A stretch of DNA of 64,000 nucleotides from the NCBI GenBank assembly GCA_963843255.1, contig CAWJJQ010000006.1, positions 434,001 through 498,000 on the forward strand. Direction: 5' to 3'. Source of the stretch: Bog-159 sp963843255 (GTDB lineage: Bacteria > Acidobacteriota > Terriglobia > Bryobacterales > Bryobacteraceae). Positions 1 to 8,042 of this stretch are shown here, in pieces. Position 1 is the stretch's first letter, and every line of letters starts with the position of its first letter. Position numbers and translations under genes: made by a program. A model generated the notes under the pieces. That model was not told where the DNA came from. It searched no databases and worked only from the letters and a program-made list of their open reading frames with translations.

Positions 1-76
1 TGGGCTCGCTTGCGCGCAGCCGGCGCATGCGGTGAATGGGGAACGGCACACCCAAATTGTAGCTCAGGGTACTTAA

Positions 77-102
77 ACCCATCCGCTGGGGCTTTTTTTC
101 GT
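77..102 (+). terminator. Weak terminator-like hairpin with T-run
   Basis: A 4-bp stem (CCCA/TGGG around TCCGC) is followed by a run of seven T. It may end a gene lying to the left of the window. The stem is short, so this is a weak call; no coding sequence is recognised in the first 130 bases. Confidence 0.25.
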
Positions 103-133
103 TAAGTTACAAAAAAAAATAACGAATAGGCCC

Positions 134-161
134 TTGACAAGGGTTGCGGCTTCATTAGAAT
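134..161 (+). promoter_or_regulatory. Sigma-70-like promoter for the small Cys-rich gene
   Basis: TTGACA at 134-139 and TAGAAT at 156-161 are separated by 16 bp, a near-consensus sigma-70 promoter. Transcription would start about 12 bases before the ATG at 181, giving a very short leader without a Shine-Dalgarno sequence. It could also read on into serS. Confidence 0.6.
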
Positions 162-180
162 AAATCGTAAGTCTTGCTTT

Positions 181-321
181 ATGCAGCCCGCTTGCGAACA
201 CAACCGCACTGAGATCATCGCCAGGCGCGACGGCGTGGAATACGTCGAATGTCTCGATTGCCGCCAGATCTTCGAAGCCGAGGACCTGGAACCCGTAACC
301 GTCGAAGAGGAAGAAGAATAA
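181..321 (+). CDS. Small Cys-rich (zinc-ribbon-like) protein, 46 aa
   Basis: This short open frame starts at ATG 181, directly downstream of a near-consensus promoter, and ends at TAA 319-321. The protein has C-x-H near residues 5-7 and a C-x-x-C pair near residues 24-27 (CLDC), which together could bind one zinc ion. The tail is very acidic, ending in five Glu. No Shine-Dalgarno sequence is visible. A 7-bp perfect hairpin follows the stop, and serS starts 68 bases later. The family is not recognised. The frame choice rests on the promoter, the paired Cys and the codon pattern; function is unknown. Confidence 0.5.
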   Translation: MQPACEHNRTEIIARRDGVEYVECLDCRQIFEAEDLEPVTVEEEEE

Positions 322-325
322 GTAA

Positions 326-366
326 GGCGGCCCGAGAGGCCGCCGCAGGCTGCGAGCCTGCCCCAC
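326..366. repeat. Dispersed palindromic repeat, copy 1
   Basis: GGCGGCC-CGAGA-GGCCGCC (326-344) is a perfect 7-bp stem, followed by GCAGGC...GCCTGCCCCAC, a second stem. The GCCTGCCCCAC end recurs at 18.5 and 28.4 kb and, in reverse complement and variant form, at 58.4 and 63.5 kb. It lies between the small Cys-rich gene and serS and may also act as a terminator. Confidence 0.55.
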
Positions 367-389
367 GGGACGCTTGGTAGCATGGGTAG

Positions 390-1664
390 ATGTACGATCT
401 GGCTTGGTTTCGCGCTAATTTTGACCGCATTGCCGAACGGCTGCAAACCCGCGGCAACATAGCCGGTCTGGATACTTACAGGGAACTAGACCAGCGCCGG
501 CGCGCCGCCATCGCCGAATCCGAACAACTGAAAGCCCGCAGGAATGTCGAGTCCGTGGAGATCGGCAAACTGAAACAGGCAGGCGTCGATACCACCGAGC
601 GGCAGCAACAGATGCGGGCTATCGGCGCCCGGATTAAGGAATTAGCTGACCAGGAGAATGCCGCGGAAGGGGCTTTCCTGGAATTACTGACGGGAATTCC
701 CAATGTGCCGCACGAATCCGTGCCGGCGGGGCGCAGCGAGGCGGACAACGTGGAGGTGCGCCGCGTGGGCGAACCGCCACAGTTCGACTTTGAGCCCAAA
801 GCGCACTGGGACCTGGGACCAGAACTCGGAGTCCTGGATTTCGACCGCGCCGCCAAAATCACGGGCGCCCGCTTCGCGGTCTACTGGGGCCTGGGCGCCA
901 AACTGGAGCGCGCGCTCATCAACTTCATGCTGGACTTGCATACCCGCGAGCATGGGTATACCGAGGTGCTGCCGCCCTTCATGGTCAATTCGGCGAGTAT
1001 GTTCGGTACCGGCCAGTTGCCCAAGTTCGCGGCGGACTCGTTCAAATGCGAGAACACCGATTTCTGGCTGATTCCCACGGCCGAAGTGCCGGTGACGAAT
1101 CTATACCGCAACGAAACACTGGAGGGCGACCGGCTGCCGGTGAAGCTTTGCGCCTATACGCCGTGTTTCCGCAGCGAGGCCGGATCGTATGGGCGCGATG
1201 TGCGCGGGATTATCCGGCAGCATCAATTCCAGAAAGTGGAGATGGTGAAGTTCGCGCACCCGGACCATAGCTACGACGAACTGGAAAAGCTCACGGCGGA
1301 CGCCGAGGACATCCTGCGGCGGCTGGGATTGCCGTTCCGCACCATGGTGCTCTCGACCGGCGACCTCGGCTTTTCTTCGGCGAAGACCTACGACATCGAG
1401 GTGTGGCTGCCGGGGCAGAACGCGTATAAGGAAATTTCGTCCTGTTCGAACTTTGAGGCGTTCCAGGCGCGGCGGGCATCTATCCGGTTCAAATCGGCCA
1501 AGGGCAAGACCGAGTACGTCCACACGCTGAACGGGAGCGGCCTGGCGGTCGGCCGGACCTGGGTAGCGATCGTGGAGAACTATCAGCAGAAGGACGGCAG
1601 CGTGGTGGTGCCGGAAGCCCTGCGCCCGTACCTGGGAACGGATGTGATTCGCGGGCTTACTTAA
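390..1664 (+). CDS. serS: Seryl-tRNA synthetase
   Basis: Charges tRNA-Ser with serine in the cytoplasm. The 424-aa length is normal for the family. The N-terminal ~110 residues form the long helical, tRNA-binding coiled coil (Glu/Arg/Lys-rich). The class II catalytic domain follows: the TAEVPVTNLY loop near residue 230, motif 2 (CFRSEAGSYGRDVRG) near 255, and motif 3 (GSGLAVGRTW near 380, then VENYQ). The start at ATG 390 gives the usual MYDLAWFR-type N-terminus; no strong Shine-Dalgarno is seen. It stands alone between a small Cys-rich gene and an ABC permease. Confidence 0.97.
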   Translation: MYDLAWFRANFDRIAERLQTRGNIAGLDTYRELDQRRRAAIAESEQLKARRNVESVEIGKLKQAGVDTTERQQQMRAIGARIKELADQENAAEGAFLELLTGIPNVPHESVPAGRSEADNVEVRRVGEPPQFDFEPKAHWDLGPELGVLDFDRAAKITGARFAVYWGLGAKLERALINFMLDLHTREHGYTEVLPPFMVNSASMFGTGQLPKFAADSFKCENTDFWLIPTAEVPVTNLYRNETLEGDRLPVKLCAYTPCFRSEAGSYGRDVRGIIRQHQFQKVEMVKFAHPDHSYDELEKLTADAEDILRRLGLPFRTMVLSTGDLGFSSAKTYDIEVWLPGQNAYKEISSCSNFEAFQARRASIRFKSAKGKTEYVHTLNGSGLAVGRTWVAIVENYQQKDGSVVVPEALRPYLGTDVIRGLT

Positions 1665-1721
1665 CCGGCCCCGGCACGGGATCAGGCTTGCAAATGGCAG
1701 CTAACCGTCCGGCTCTTCCTG

Positions 1722-1744
1722 TAGTCTAACTGTTGTATAGTCTA
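1722..1744 (+). promoter_or_regulatory. Direct repeat TAGTCTA x2 upstream of the ADOP permease
   Basis: TAGTCTA occurs at 1722-1728 and again at 1738-1744, a 16-bp period that places both on one face of the helix. TATAGT at 1736-1741 could be a -10 element. The arrangement suggests an operator for the permease gene starting at 1758, but no regulator is encoded next to it. Confidence 0.35.
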
Positions 1745-1757
1745 CCTATGGATTACG

Positions 1758-4496
1758 ATGCCTGAATTCGTGCGCAAGCTGCGGTTCTTTTTCCACCGCG
1801 GCCGGCTCGAGCAGGAGCTGGCGGAGGAGATGCGCCACCACCTGGCCATGAAGACGGCGGCGGCGGGCGACGCGGAAACCGCGCACCGCACGTTCGGCAA
1901 CGTGACCCTATTCAAGGAGGAGAGCCGAGCCATGTGGACATGGACGTTTTGGGAACAATTTGCGCAGGACTTGCGCTATGGGCTGCGCATGATGGCGGCC
2001 AACCCGCTGTTTACCGCCATGGCCGTACTATCGCTGGCGCTGGGCATTGGCGCGAACACGGCCATCTACAGTTTTATGGATGGCATCATGATGCGCGCCC
2101 TGCCGGTGCGGCATCCGGAGCAACTGGTGCTGCTTCACTGGCAGGCGAAGGATCGTCCGCCCGTCATCCACGGCATGAGCGGCACCCAGCATAAGGACGA
2201 GCTCCATGGCATCAACAGCCCTAACTTCCCGCTCGCCACGTTCGATCTTTTCCGCGCGGATAACGATACGTTTACGAACCTCTTTGCGTATGCCTGGGGA
2301 GGATCGCCCAATACGGTGGTGGCAGGGCAAGCCGAGGTGCTGGATGCCGAGCTGGTATCCGGCGGGTTCTTCAGCGGTTTGGGGGTGAATCCGGCAGCGG
2401 GCCGTCTGATCGTAGAGGATGACGACCGGTTCGGCGCGCGGCCAGTGGCCGTGATCAGCTACGCCTGGTGGCAGCGCCGGTTCGGAGCTAGTCCGTCGGC
2501 GGTGGGGCAGTCGATCCTGGTCAATGGCACACCGTTTGTGATTGCCGGTGTGGCGCCGCCGGATTTCTTCGGCGTCGATCCGGGATACGCGCCGGAACTG
2601 ATGCTGCCGCTACACGCCGGACCGTTGCTCGCACCGTCGCCGGACAAGTATCAGAAAAAGTACTTCGACAAGAATAACTATTGGGTCGAAATGATGGGCC
2701 GTTTGCGCCCGGGGGTGACGATGGGGCAGGGGCAGACGCGGCTCGCGGGCCAGTTTCACGAGTTCGTTTTGAGCACTGCCGCCAATGCCAAAGAGAAAGT
2801 GGATATGCCGGCGCTGTGGCTGGAGGAAGGCGGCTCGGGCATCGATTCGCTACGCCGCCATTATTCGAAACCAGTGTTCGTCCTGATGGCCATGGTCAGC
2901 CTGATTCTGGTGATCGCCTGCGCTAACATCGCGAACCTGCTGCTGGCGCGCGCCACCGCCCGCCGCCGGGAGATGGCTGTCCGGCTGAGCCTGGGCGCCG
3001 GGCGCGGGCGCGTGGTGCGGCAATTGCTTACCGAAAGCGTGCTGCTCTCGGTTATGGGCGGCGTGCTGGGCATCGCCGTGGCGGCCTGGGGCATTCGCTC
3101 CATCACCTGGTTGATCGGCAACGGACGCGAGGGGTTCACGCTGCACGCGACCCTCAACTGGTCCGTATTGGGCTTCACCTTCGCGCTGGCGGTGGCTTGC
3201 GGCCTGCTGTTCGGCCTGGCCCCCGCCCTGCAGGGCACGCGCGTGGATCTCACGCCCGCGCTGAAGGAAACGCGGGCCAGCTCTCCGCGTGGACGGCTGC
3301 GGCGCGCCGGGATTCGCATCGGCCTGAGCCATGCACTGGTGGTCGCGCAGATCGCCATCTCGCTGTTATTGGTGGTGGCGGCCGGCTTGTTTGTGCGCAC
3401 CCTCTCGAACCTGTACTCTGTATCCGCGGGATTCAATCGCGAGAATGTGCTGCTGTTCAGCCTGAATGCGCGCCAGGCCGGATATCAGGGGGCGGCGCTG
3501 GCCCGGTTTTACGGCAGCCTGGGGGACCGCTTCCGCACGATCCCGGGAGTTCGCAGCACCAGTTTCTCGAACTATCCGCTGCTCTCGGGCTATTGGAACG
3601 ACACGAATCTCACCATTCCGGGCATGGCGCAATCCGCGGATAAGAAGCCCTCGACCTGCGTCTTGACCGTCGATCGGGGCTTCCTGAGCACGATGCAGAT
3701 TCCCATCCTGCTGGGCCGCGATATCGCCGAACGTGACTTGAATTCTCCGCAGGTGGCCGTGGTGAACGAGGCTTTCGTCAAGAAATTCTTCGCGGGGGAG
3801 AACCCCATCGGGCGCCGCATCGGCATCGGCCGCGACGACAACACGGCCGATATCGAGATCATCGGTGTGGCCAAGACCGCCCTGTATAATTCGATCAAGG
3901 AAGATGACACGCCGGCCGTCGCCTACGTGCCGTATACCCAGAATCCCGACGGATTGCGACAGATCGTATTCGAACTGCGCACCGCCGGCGATCCGCTGGC
4001 GCTGGTCGATACCGTCCGCCAGATCGTGCACCAGGCCGGACCGCTGGTTCCGGTTTCCGACGTCAACACGCAATCGCACGTCATCGACCAGAGCATCAGC
4101 CAGGAGCGCACCTTCGCCGGACTGTGCGCGTGCTTCGCAGCGCTGGCGCTGCTGATCGCGTGCATCGGGCTGTACGGCAGCGTGGCTTATGCGGTGGCGC
4201 GGCGCACAGGCGAAATCGGCATCCGCATGGCGCTAGGCGCCGAGAGCGGCCGCATCGTCTGGATGGTGTTGCGCGAAGTGGTGGCGCTGGCCGTAGTGGG
4301 GCTGGGGATCGGGCTGGCGGTCGCGTACAGCCTGGGAAAATTTGTCGCGTCGTTCCTGTTCGGCATGAAGCCGCACGATCCGCTGGCGCTCTCGGTGGCA
4401 GCCGTGGTGCTGGCCGCGGCGGCGATCCTGGCGGGGTACGCTCCGGCGCGGCGGGCGTCGCGGGTAGACCCTGTGGCGGCGTTGCGGCACGAGTAA
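1758..4496 (+). CDS. ADOP-type ABC transporter permease (MacB/FtsX-like, duplicated)
   Basis: A 912-aa inner-membrane permease with the domain order of the acidobacterial duplicated orphan permeases. The N-terminal ~60 residues are a soluble helical segment (RLEQELAEEMRHHLAMK) followed by a short juxtamembrane stretch (WEQFAQDLRYGLRMM). Then come two MacB-periplasmic/FtsX units. TM1 is near residues 82-105, and three FtsX helices lie near 370-490. A second TM/periplasmic unit starts near 525, and the last FtsX helices are near 790-905 with the typical GEIGIRMALGA and PARRASRVDP motifs. No ATP-binding subunit lies nearby, as is usual for this family. The substrate is unknown; macrolide, peptide or lipoprotein export are possibilities from homology only. 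Confidence 0.9.
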   Translation: MPEFVRKLRFFFHRGRLEQELAEEMRHHLAMKTAAAGDAETAHRTFGNVTLFKEESRAMWTWTFWEQFAQDLRYGLRMMAANPLFTAMAVLSLALGIGANTAIYSFMDGIMMRALPVRHPEQLVLLHWQAKDRPPVIHGMSGTQHKDELHGINSPNFPLATFDLFRADNDTFTNLFAYAWGGSPNTVVAGQAEVLDAELVSGGFFSGLGVNPAAGRLIVEDDDRFGARPVAVISYAWWQRRFGASPSAVGQSILVNGTPFVIAGVAPPDFFGVDPGYAPELMLPLHAGPLLAPSPDKYQKKYFDKNNYWVEMMGRLRPGVTMGQGQTRLAGQFHEFVLSTAANAKEKVDMPALWLEEGGSGIDSLRRHYSKPVFVLMAMVSLILVIACANIANLLLARATARRREMAVRLSLGAGRGRVVRQLLTESVLLSVMGGVLGIAVAAWGIRSITWLIGNGREGFTLHATLNWSVLGFTFALAVACGLLFGLAPALQGTRVDLTPALKETRASSPRGRLRRAGIRIGLSHALVVAQIAISLLLVVAAGLFVRTLSNLYSVSAGFNRENVLLFSLNARQAGYQGAALARFYGSLGDRFRTIPGVRSTSFSNYPLLSGYWNDTNLTIPGMAQSADKKPSTCVLTVDRGFLSTMQIPILLGRDIAERDLNSPQVAVVNEAFVKKFFAGENPIGRRIGIGRDDNTADIEIIGVAKTALYNSIKEDDTPAVAYVPYTQNPDGLRQIVFELRTAGDPLALVDTVRQIVHQAGPLVPVSDVNTQSHVIDQSISQERTFAGLCACFAALALLIACIGLYGSVAYAVARRTGEIGIRMALGAESGRIVWMVLREVVALAVVGLGIGLAVAYSLGKFVASFLFGMKPHDPLALSVAAVVLAAAAILAGYAPARRASRVDPVAALRHE

Positions 4497-4566
4497 ACGC
4501 TACACTGGTTCGCATGCAGGCGGACGAGGAAACATCGGGCGGCGCACCGAGCGAGGTTAACAATCC

Positions 4567-5019
4567 ATGCATGGGATGATCGCGGCCGCGCTCCTGTTCC
4601 TGCAGTTTCCCGCCGCGGCGGAAGATTCCGCGCGCATCTACATCTACGCGCAACGGCTGACGGCGGCGCGCTCCTGGATTCCCATCTCGTGCAACGGGGC
4701 GGTTGCGGCGCAACTGAAGCGCGGGACGTTTTTCGCCATCAACGTGGCGCCCGGCCGGTATACGTTGAACGTGGAAAAGGGATTGCCGGCTTTCGTGGAC
4801 GTGGCAGCCGGAGGAGAAGTGTTCGTGCGCCTGGATTAGAACATGAGTATCGACCGTCCGCCGATTCCAGTGCTCGGTACGGTTCCGTCGGAGCTAGCGC
4901 GGAAAGAGATGCAGAACCTCAGCTACGTTAGTGCCAGTAAGATTGTTTCCAACTCGGTGGCGAAGCACGATCCTACCGAAGGGCAGCCGCTGCGGCTCAA
5001 GACGCGCGATCCGCATTGA
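4567..5019 (+). pseudogene. DUF2846-like exported protein interrupted by an in-frame amber codon
   Basis: The frame from ATG 4567 encodes a signal peptide (about residues 1-18) and a DUF2846-like beta domain (ARIYIY... FFAINVAPGRYTL). It meets TAG at 4837-4839 after 90 residues. The same frame then continues without a gap (AAC ATG AGT...) for another 59 residues to TGA 5017-5019. That segment reads as plausible protein (PPIPVLG, ARKEMQNLSYVSA). A 150-aa protein would be a normal size for this family, so a nonsense change in a former single gene is the simplest reading. A 90-aa protein plus a 58-aa protein from ATG 4843 is the alternative. Confidence 0.6.
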
Positions 5020-5038
5020 AATTTTTCAGGGTTGCCCC

Positions 5039-5074
5039 TTGACATACGATGACCGTCGTAGTACAGTCATCGTA
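5039..5074 (+). promoter_or_regulatory. Promoter with BlaI-type palindromic operator
   Basis: TTGACA at 5039-5044 and TACAGT at 5062-5067 are 17 bp apart. A 9-bp inverted repeat, TACGATGAC (5045-5053) and GTCATCGTA (5066-5074), covers the spacer and the -10 box. The ATG of the BlaI-like repressor follows at 5076, so the transcript is probably leaderless. Position and symmetry fit autorepression by the BlaI-family protein. Confidence 0.7.
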
Positions 5075-5075
5075 G

Positions 5076-5462
5076 ATGCCGGACGAGCCGCCTAAACCCA
5101 CCGACGCCGAACTGGAAATTCTGACTGTGCTTTGGAGCCGCGGGCCCAGCACGGTGCGCGGCGTTCACGAGGTGATCGCCGGCCGCAAGCCCACGCAGTA
5201 CACCACCGTGCTGAAGCAATTGCAAGTGATGGCGGAGAAAGGGCTGGTGCGCCGGGACGATCAACAGCGCTCGCATGTCTTCGAGCCCGCCCGTCCGCGC
5301 GAATGGACACAGCGCCAACTGGCGGGCGACCTGCTGAACCGCGCCTTTGACGGGTCCGCCAAGGGCCTGCTGCTGGGAGCGCTCTCGTCCCGGAAGGCCT
5401 CCAAGAAGGAGCTGGAAGAACTGCGCGCGCTGCTCGACGAATACCAGAAGGGAAAGCGATGA
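5076..5462 (+). CDS. BlaI/MecI/CopY-family transcriptional repressor
   Basis: A 128-aa winged-helix regulator. The N-terminal segment PTDAELEILTVLWSRGPSTVRGVHEVI and the following TQYTTVLKQLQVMAEKGLVRRD are the conserved DNA-binding part of the BlaI/PenR family. The C-terminal ~45 residues form the dimerisation helices. In the known family the repressor is removed when a partner M56 metallopeptidase is triggered. That partner gene overlaps this stop by 4 bases (ATGA), so the two are translationally coupled. A palindromic operator lies directly upstream. The inducing signal here is unknown and no beta-lactamase gene is adjacent. Confidence 0.9.
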   Translation: MPDEPPKPTDAELEILTVLWSRGPSTVRGVHEVIAGRKPTQYTTVLKQLQVMAEKGLVRRDDQQRSHVFEPARPREWTQRQLAGDLLNRAFDGSAKGLLLGALSSRKASKKELEELRALLDEYQKGKR

Positions 5463-6952
5463 CTACCTGGGCGAATCTGCTGGAAGCTCCCCTGACGAAG
5501 GCGCTGGGCTGGGTCCTTTTTCACTCGCTGTGGGAGGGCGCGCTGGCTGCCCTGCTCCTGGCGGGAGCATTGCTCGTGATTCGTTCGCCGCGCGTCCGCT
5601 ACGCCTGCGCCTGCCTGACGCTGCTGGGGGTGTTCGCCGGTTTTGCGGTCACGCTCTCGCGCCTGGCGCCCGCGACCATGGAAGCCGCGGCTGGCATCCC
5701 GCCCGCGAGCCTGTACGCACCACGGGATGCCGGCGACACAGCGCCGACCTTGCCGGCCCGGTTTCAGATGGCGGATGTGCTGCCGTGGCTGGTGCCCTTT
5801 TGGATTTTGGGCGTCATCTTCTTTCAAGTGCGCGGCGTGGCCGGCTGGATGGGCGCGCGGCGCATGCAGCGCCGCGGCGTCTGTGGCGCGCCCGATCCCT
5901 GGCGGCGCAGGCTCGATCGACTGCGCGCGCGGCTGCGGCTGTCAACGCCGGTGGCCCTGCTGGAAACCTGCCTGGCCGACGTTCCGGTGGTGATCGGCTA
6001 CCTGCGTCCCGTCATTCTGGTGCCCGTGGGCCTGCTCGCGGGCATGCCGGCCGGCCAGGTGGAAGCGATTCTTATGCACGAACTGGCACACATCCGCCGG
6101 CGCGATTACCTGGTGAACCTGCTTCAAACCGTGGTGGAAGGATTTCTCTTTTATCATCCGGCGGTGTGGTGGATGTCGCGCGTGATCCGCGCCGAGCGCG
6201 AGAACTGCTGCGACGATCTGGTAGTGGCCGCGAGCGGCAGCGCCCAGGAATACGCCGCGGCGCTGGCGGCGCTGGAGCAAACCCGAGGGGCTGTGAATCA
6301 AGCTGCGCTGGCAGCTAATGGAGGAAGTCTTGTGAAACGCATTCAACGATTGCTGTATCCACCGAAGAACTCTGTTTTGGCGCCGTTTGTTTCCGCCGGG
6401 ATTCTGGCACTGGCCGTGGCAGGCGGATTGATTGCCTGGCAGGCCGCGTCTCCGGGCGCCCCACCCCAGGTGTCGCCCTATACCAAGTGGCTCAAAGAAG
6501 ATGTGGCCTACATCATCAACGACCGGGAGCGCGCCGAGTTTCTCACGCTGACTACCGACCAGGAGCACGAGCGCTTCATCACCCAGTTCTGGGAGCGTCG
6601 GAACCCAACTCCTGGCGCCGCGCAAAACACATTTCAGATCGAGCATTACCGGCGCCTGGGATATGCCGACGGTCATTTCGGGTGGCGCTCCACGGCCGGA
6701 TGGAAGACCGATCGCGGTCGCATCTACATCGTGTACGGGCCGCCCGATGAGATCGAGTGGCATTCGGACGGCATGCCGGCCTCGAACGACATGAAAAAGA
6801 CCAATACTCCGACCGAAGAGTGGCGCTACCGGTCCCTCAAAGGAATCGGCACCAACGTAATCATGGATTTTGAGGATACCAACAAGACGGGCGATTTCCG
6901 GATGACGCGGGACCCCAACGAAAAGGGCGGCGTCCTTGTCCAGCACCCTTAG
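5459..6952 (+). CDS. BlaR1-like M56 membrane metallopeptidase with C-terminal GWxTD domain
   Basis: This 497-aa protein begins with several membrane helices (about residues 15-65 and 105-125). The M56 peptidase domain follows, with the zinc-binding HELAH motif (LMHELAHIRRRDYLVN) near residue 205 and a downstream ERENCCDD. After a further helix near 305-325 the C-terminus is not a penicillin-binding sensor as in BlaR1. It is a GWxTD-type domain (GWKTDRGRIYIVYGPPDEIE near residue 405). By family logic it is the sensor/protease partner of the overlapping BlaI-type repressor. The GWxTD domain may take the sensing role, which is inference. Confidence 0.88.
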   Translation: MTTWANLLEAPLTKALGWVLFHSLWEGALAALLLAGALLVIRSPRVRYACACLTLLGVFAGFAVTLSRLAPATMEAAAGIPPASLYAPRDAGDTAPTLPARFQMADVLPWLVPFWILGVIFFQVRGVAGWMGARRMQRRGVCGAPDPWRRRLDRLRARLRLSTPVALLETCLADVPVVIGYLRPVILVPVGLLAGMPAGQVEAILMHELAHIRRRDYLVNLLQTVVEGFLFYHPAVWWMSRVIRAERENCCDDLVVAASGSAQEYAAALAALEQTRGAVNQAALAANGGSLVKRIQRLLYPPKNSVLAPFVSAGILALAVAGGLIAWQAASPGAPPQVSPYTKWLKEDVAYIINDRERAEFLTLTTDQEHERFITQFWERRNPTPGAAQNTFQIEHYRRLGYADGHFGWRSTAGWKTDRGRIYIVYGPPDEIEWHSDGMPASNDMKKTNTPTEEWRYRSLKGIGTNVIMDFEDTNKTGDFRMTRDPNEKGGVLVQHP

Positions 6953-6959
6953 CTTATCC

Positions 6960-7877
6960 TCAGGCAGCGGCGAGGATTTTCCGCATCATCGCGGTGTTCT
7001 CGCCGACTTCGTCTTTGAAGCGCGGGTACATCCCCACGATCACGGCGTCGGTAGGCTTGATATTGGATAGCGCGAAGCGGAAGGCGCGCTCCACATCTTC
7101 GGTGGATCCGCTGGTGCGCCCGGCGCCGAACAGTTTGAATGCCAGGCAGGGCTTTTGGGTCTGGCGAATCATTTTGCACATGCGCTCCGGGTCCTTTTCC
7201 ATAAAGGTCTCGCCGATAGGTGATTCGCCAAAAACCGCGCGGGCTTCGTCGGGGGTGCGCGAGACGCGATACAGGCAACACTGGTAGTAATCCACATCCC
7301 AGCCTTCGCCTTCCGCGGTATCGATCACCGCCGGGTTGTGCGTGGACAGGCCCACCATGACGCCGGTATCGCGCACGGCTTTGAGGAAGTCCTTGATCTT
7401 GTCCTTCTCGCCGTTGCGAAAGCGCTCGTCGGTGCGGTTGCCGTGGTGCCCGATGGCGAGCGGTCCCAGTTTGGCCACCTCGGGCAGCAGTTTGGGATCC
7501 TTCATCAGGGCGAAGTCGGCCAGCAGGATGAGTTGCATCTTGCCGCCTTCGGCCCGGTAGCGTTTGAAATCCGCCATGGGCTGGTCGTTATAGTGCAACT
7601 GCCAGGTGTTAATGCCGTGCCGTTCACACGCGCGCAGCACTTCCATTTTGCGATCCTGTGTGTACCACTCGCGCATCAACTGATCGAGCGTGTGATTGAA
7701 ATGCGAGTAACCGTAGAGCGGGTTCGAGCCGATGATCAGGCGAGTGATCTGGAATTTGCCGAACTTGACGGTTGGCAAAGGCGGCGCGGCCGGCTCGCTG
7801 GCGGCCTTCATGGCGGGCGCAATGGCCCCCAGGGTAGCGGCCAATTGCAGAAAGGAACGGCGGGAATCGGATTCCAT
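6960..7877 (-). CDS. Exported aldo/keto-reductase-like TIM-barrel protein
   Basis: 305 aa. The N-terminus SRRSFLQLAATLGA resembles a twin-arginine signal, so the protein is probably exported folded. The rest has the periodic beta/alpha pattern of a TIM barrel: ITRLIIGSNPLYGYS, a long helix, then LILLADF, GPLAIGHHG, GVMVGLSTHNP and DAVIVGMYP. It resembles the aldo/keto-reductase-like proteins common in Acidobacteria and Planctomycetes. The canonical Tyr/Lys/His active-site set could not be assigned by eye. It is convergent with the M56 gene, with 7 bases between stops. Substrate unknown. Confidence 0.65.
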   Translation of the reverse strand: MESDSRRSFLQLAATLGAIAPAMKAASEPAAPPLPTVKFGKFQITRLIIGSNPLYGYSHFNHTLDQLMREWYTQDRKMEVLRACERHGINTWQLHYNDQPMADFKRYRAEGGKMQLILLADFALMKDPKLLPEVAKLGPLAIGHHGNRTDERFRNGEKDKIKDFLKAVRDTGVMVGLSTHNPAVIDTAEGEGWDVDYYQCCLYRVSRTPDEARAVFGESPIGETFMEKDPERMCKMIRQTQKPCLAFKLFGAGRTSGSTEDVERAFRFALSNIKPTDAVIVGMYPRFKDEVGENTAMMRKILAAA

Positions 7878-7941
7878 GGTTATCAGGTCTTTCAGGTCTT
7901 ATTATATATTGTTTAGTGGCCGGAAATCGCCGCGTCTAAGG

Positions 7942-8030
7942 AAGCGCAAAACGGGGCCACGGCCGCGCCGCCACTATCCCGCGAGTTCCTATCCCTCCCT
8001 GGCGGCGCGGGCACGCGCCCCTTTGCGCTT
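7942..8030. repeat. Palindromic mobile-like repeat, copy A (~89 bp)
   Basis: The element begins AAGCGCAAAA and ends CCTTTGCGCTT, so its ends are inverted repeats. Inside, CCGCGCCGCCA is mirrored by TGGCGGCGCGG, giving one long imperfect cruciform. Copy B at 25817-25902 is the same element in the opposite orientation: the first 47 bases from GCGCAAAACGGGG are identical, then there are a few mismatches and one indel. A 35-bp derivative sits in higB. The element occupies most of the gap between 7878 and 8042. Confidence 0.8.
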
Positions 8031-8042
8031 TACAATCGTTCT

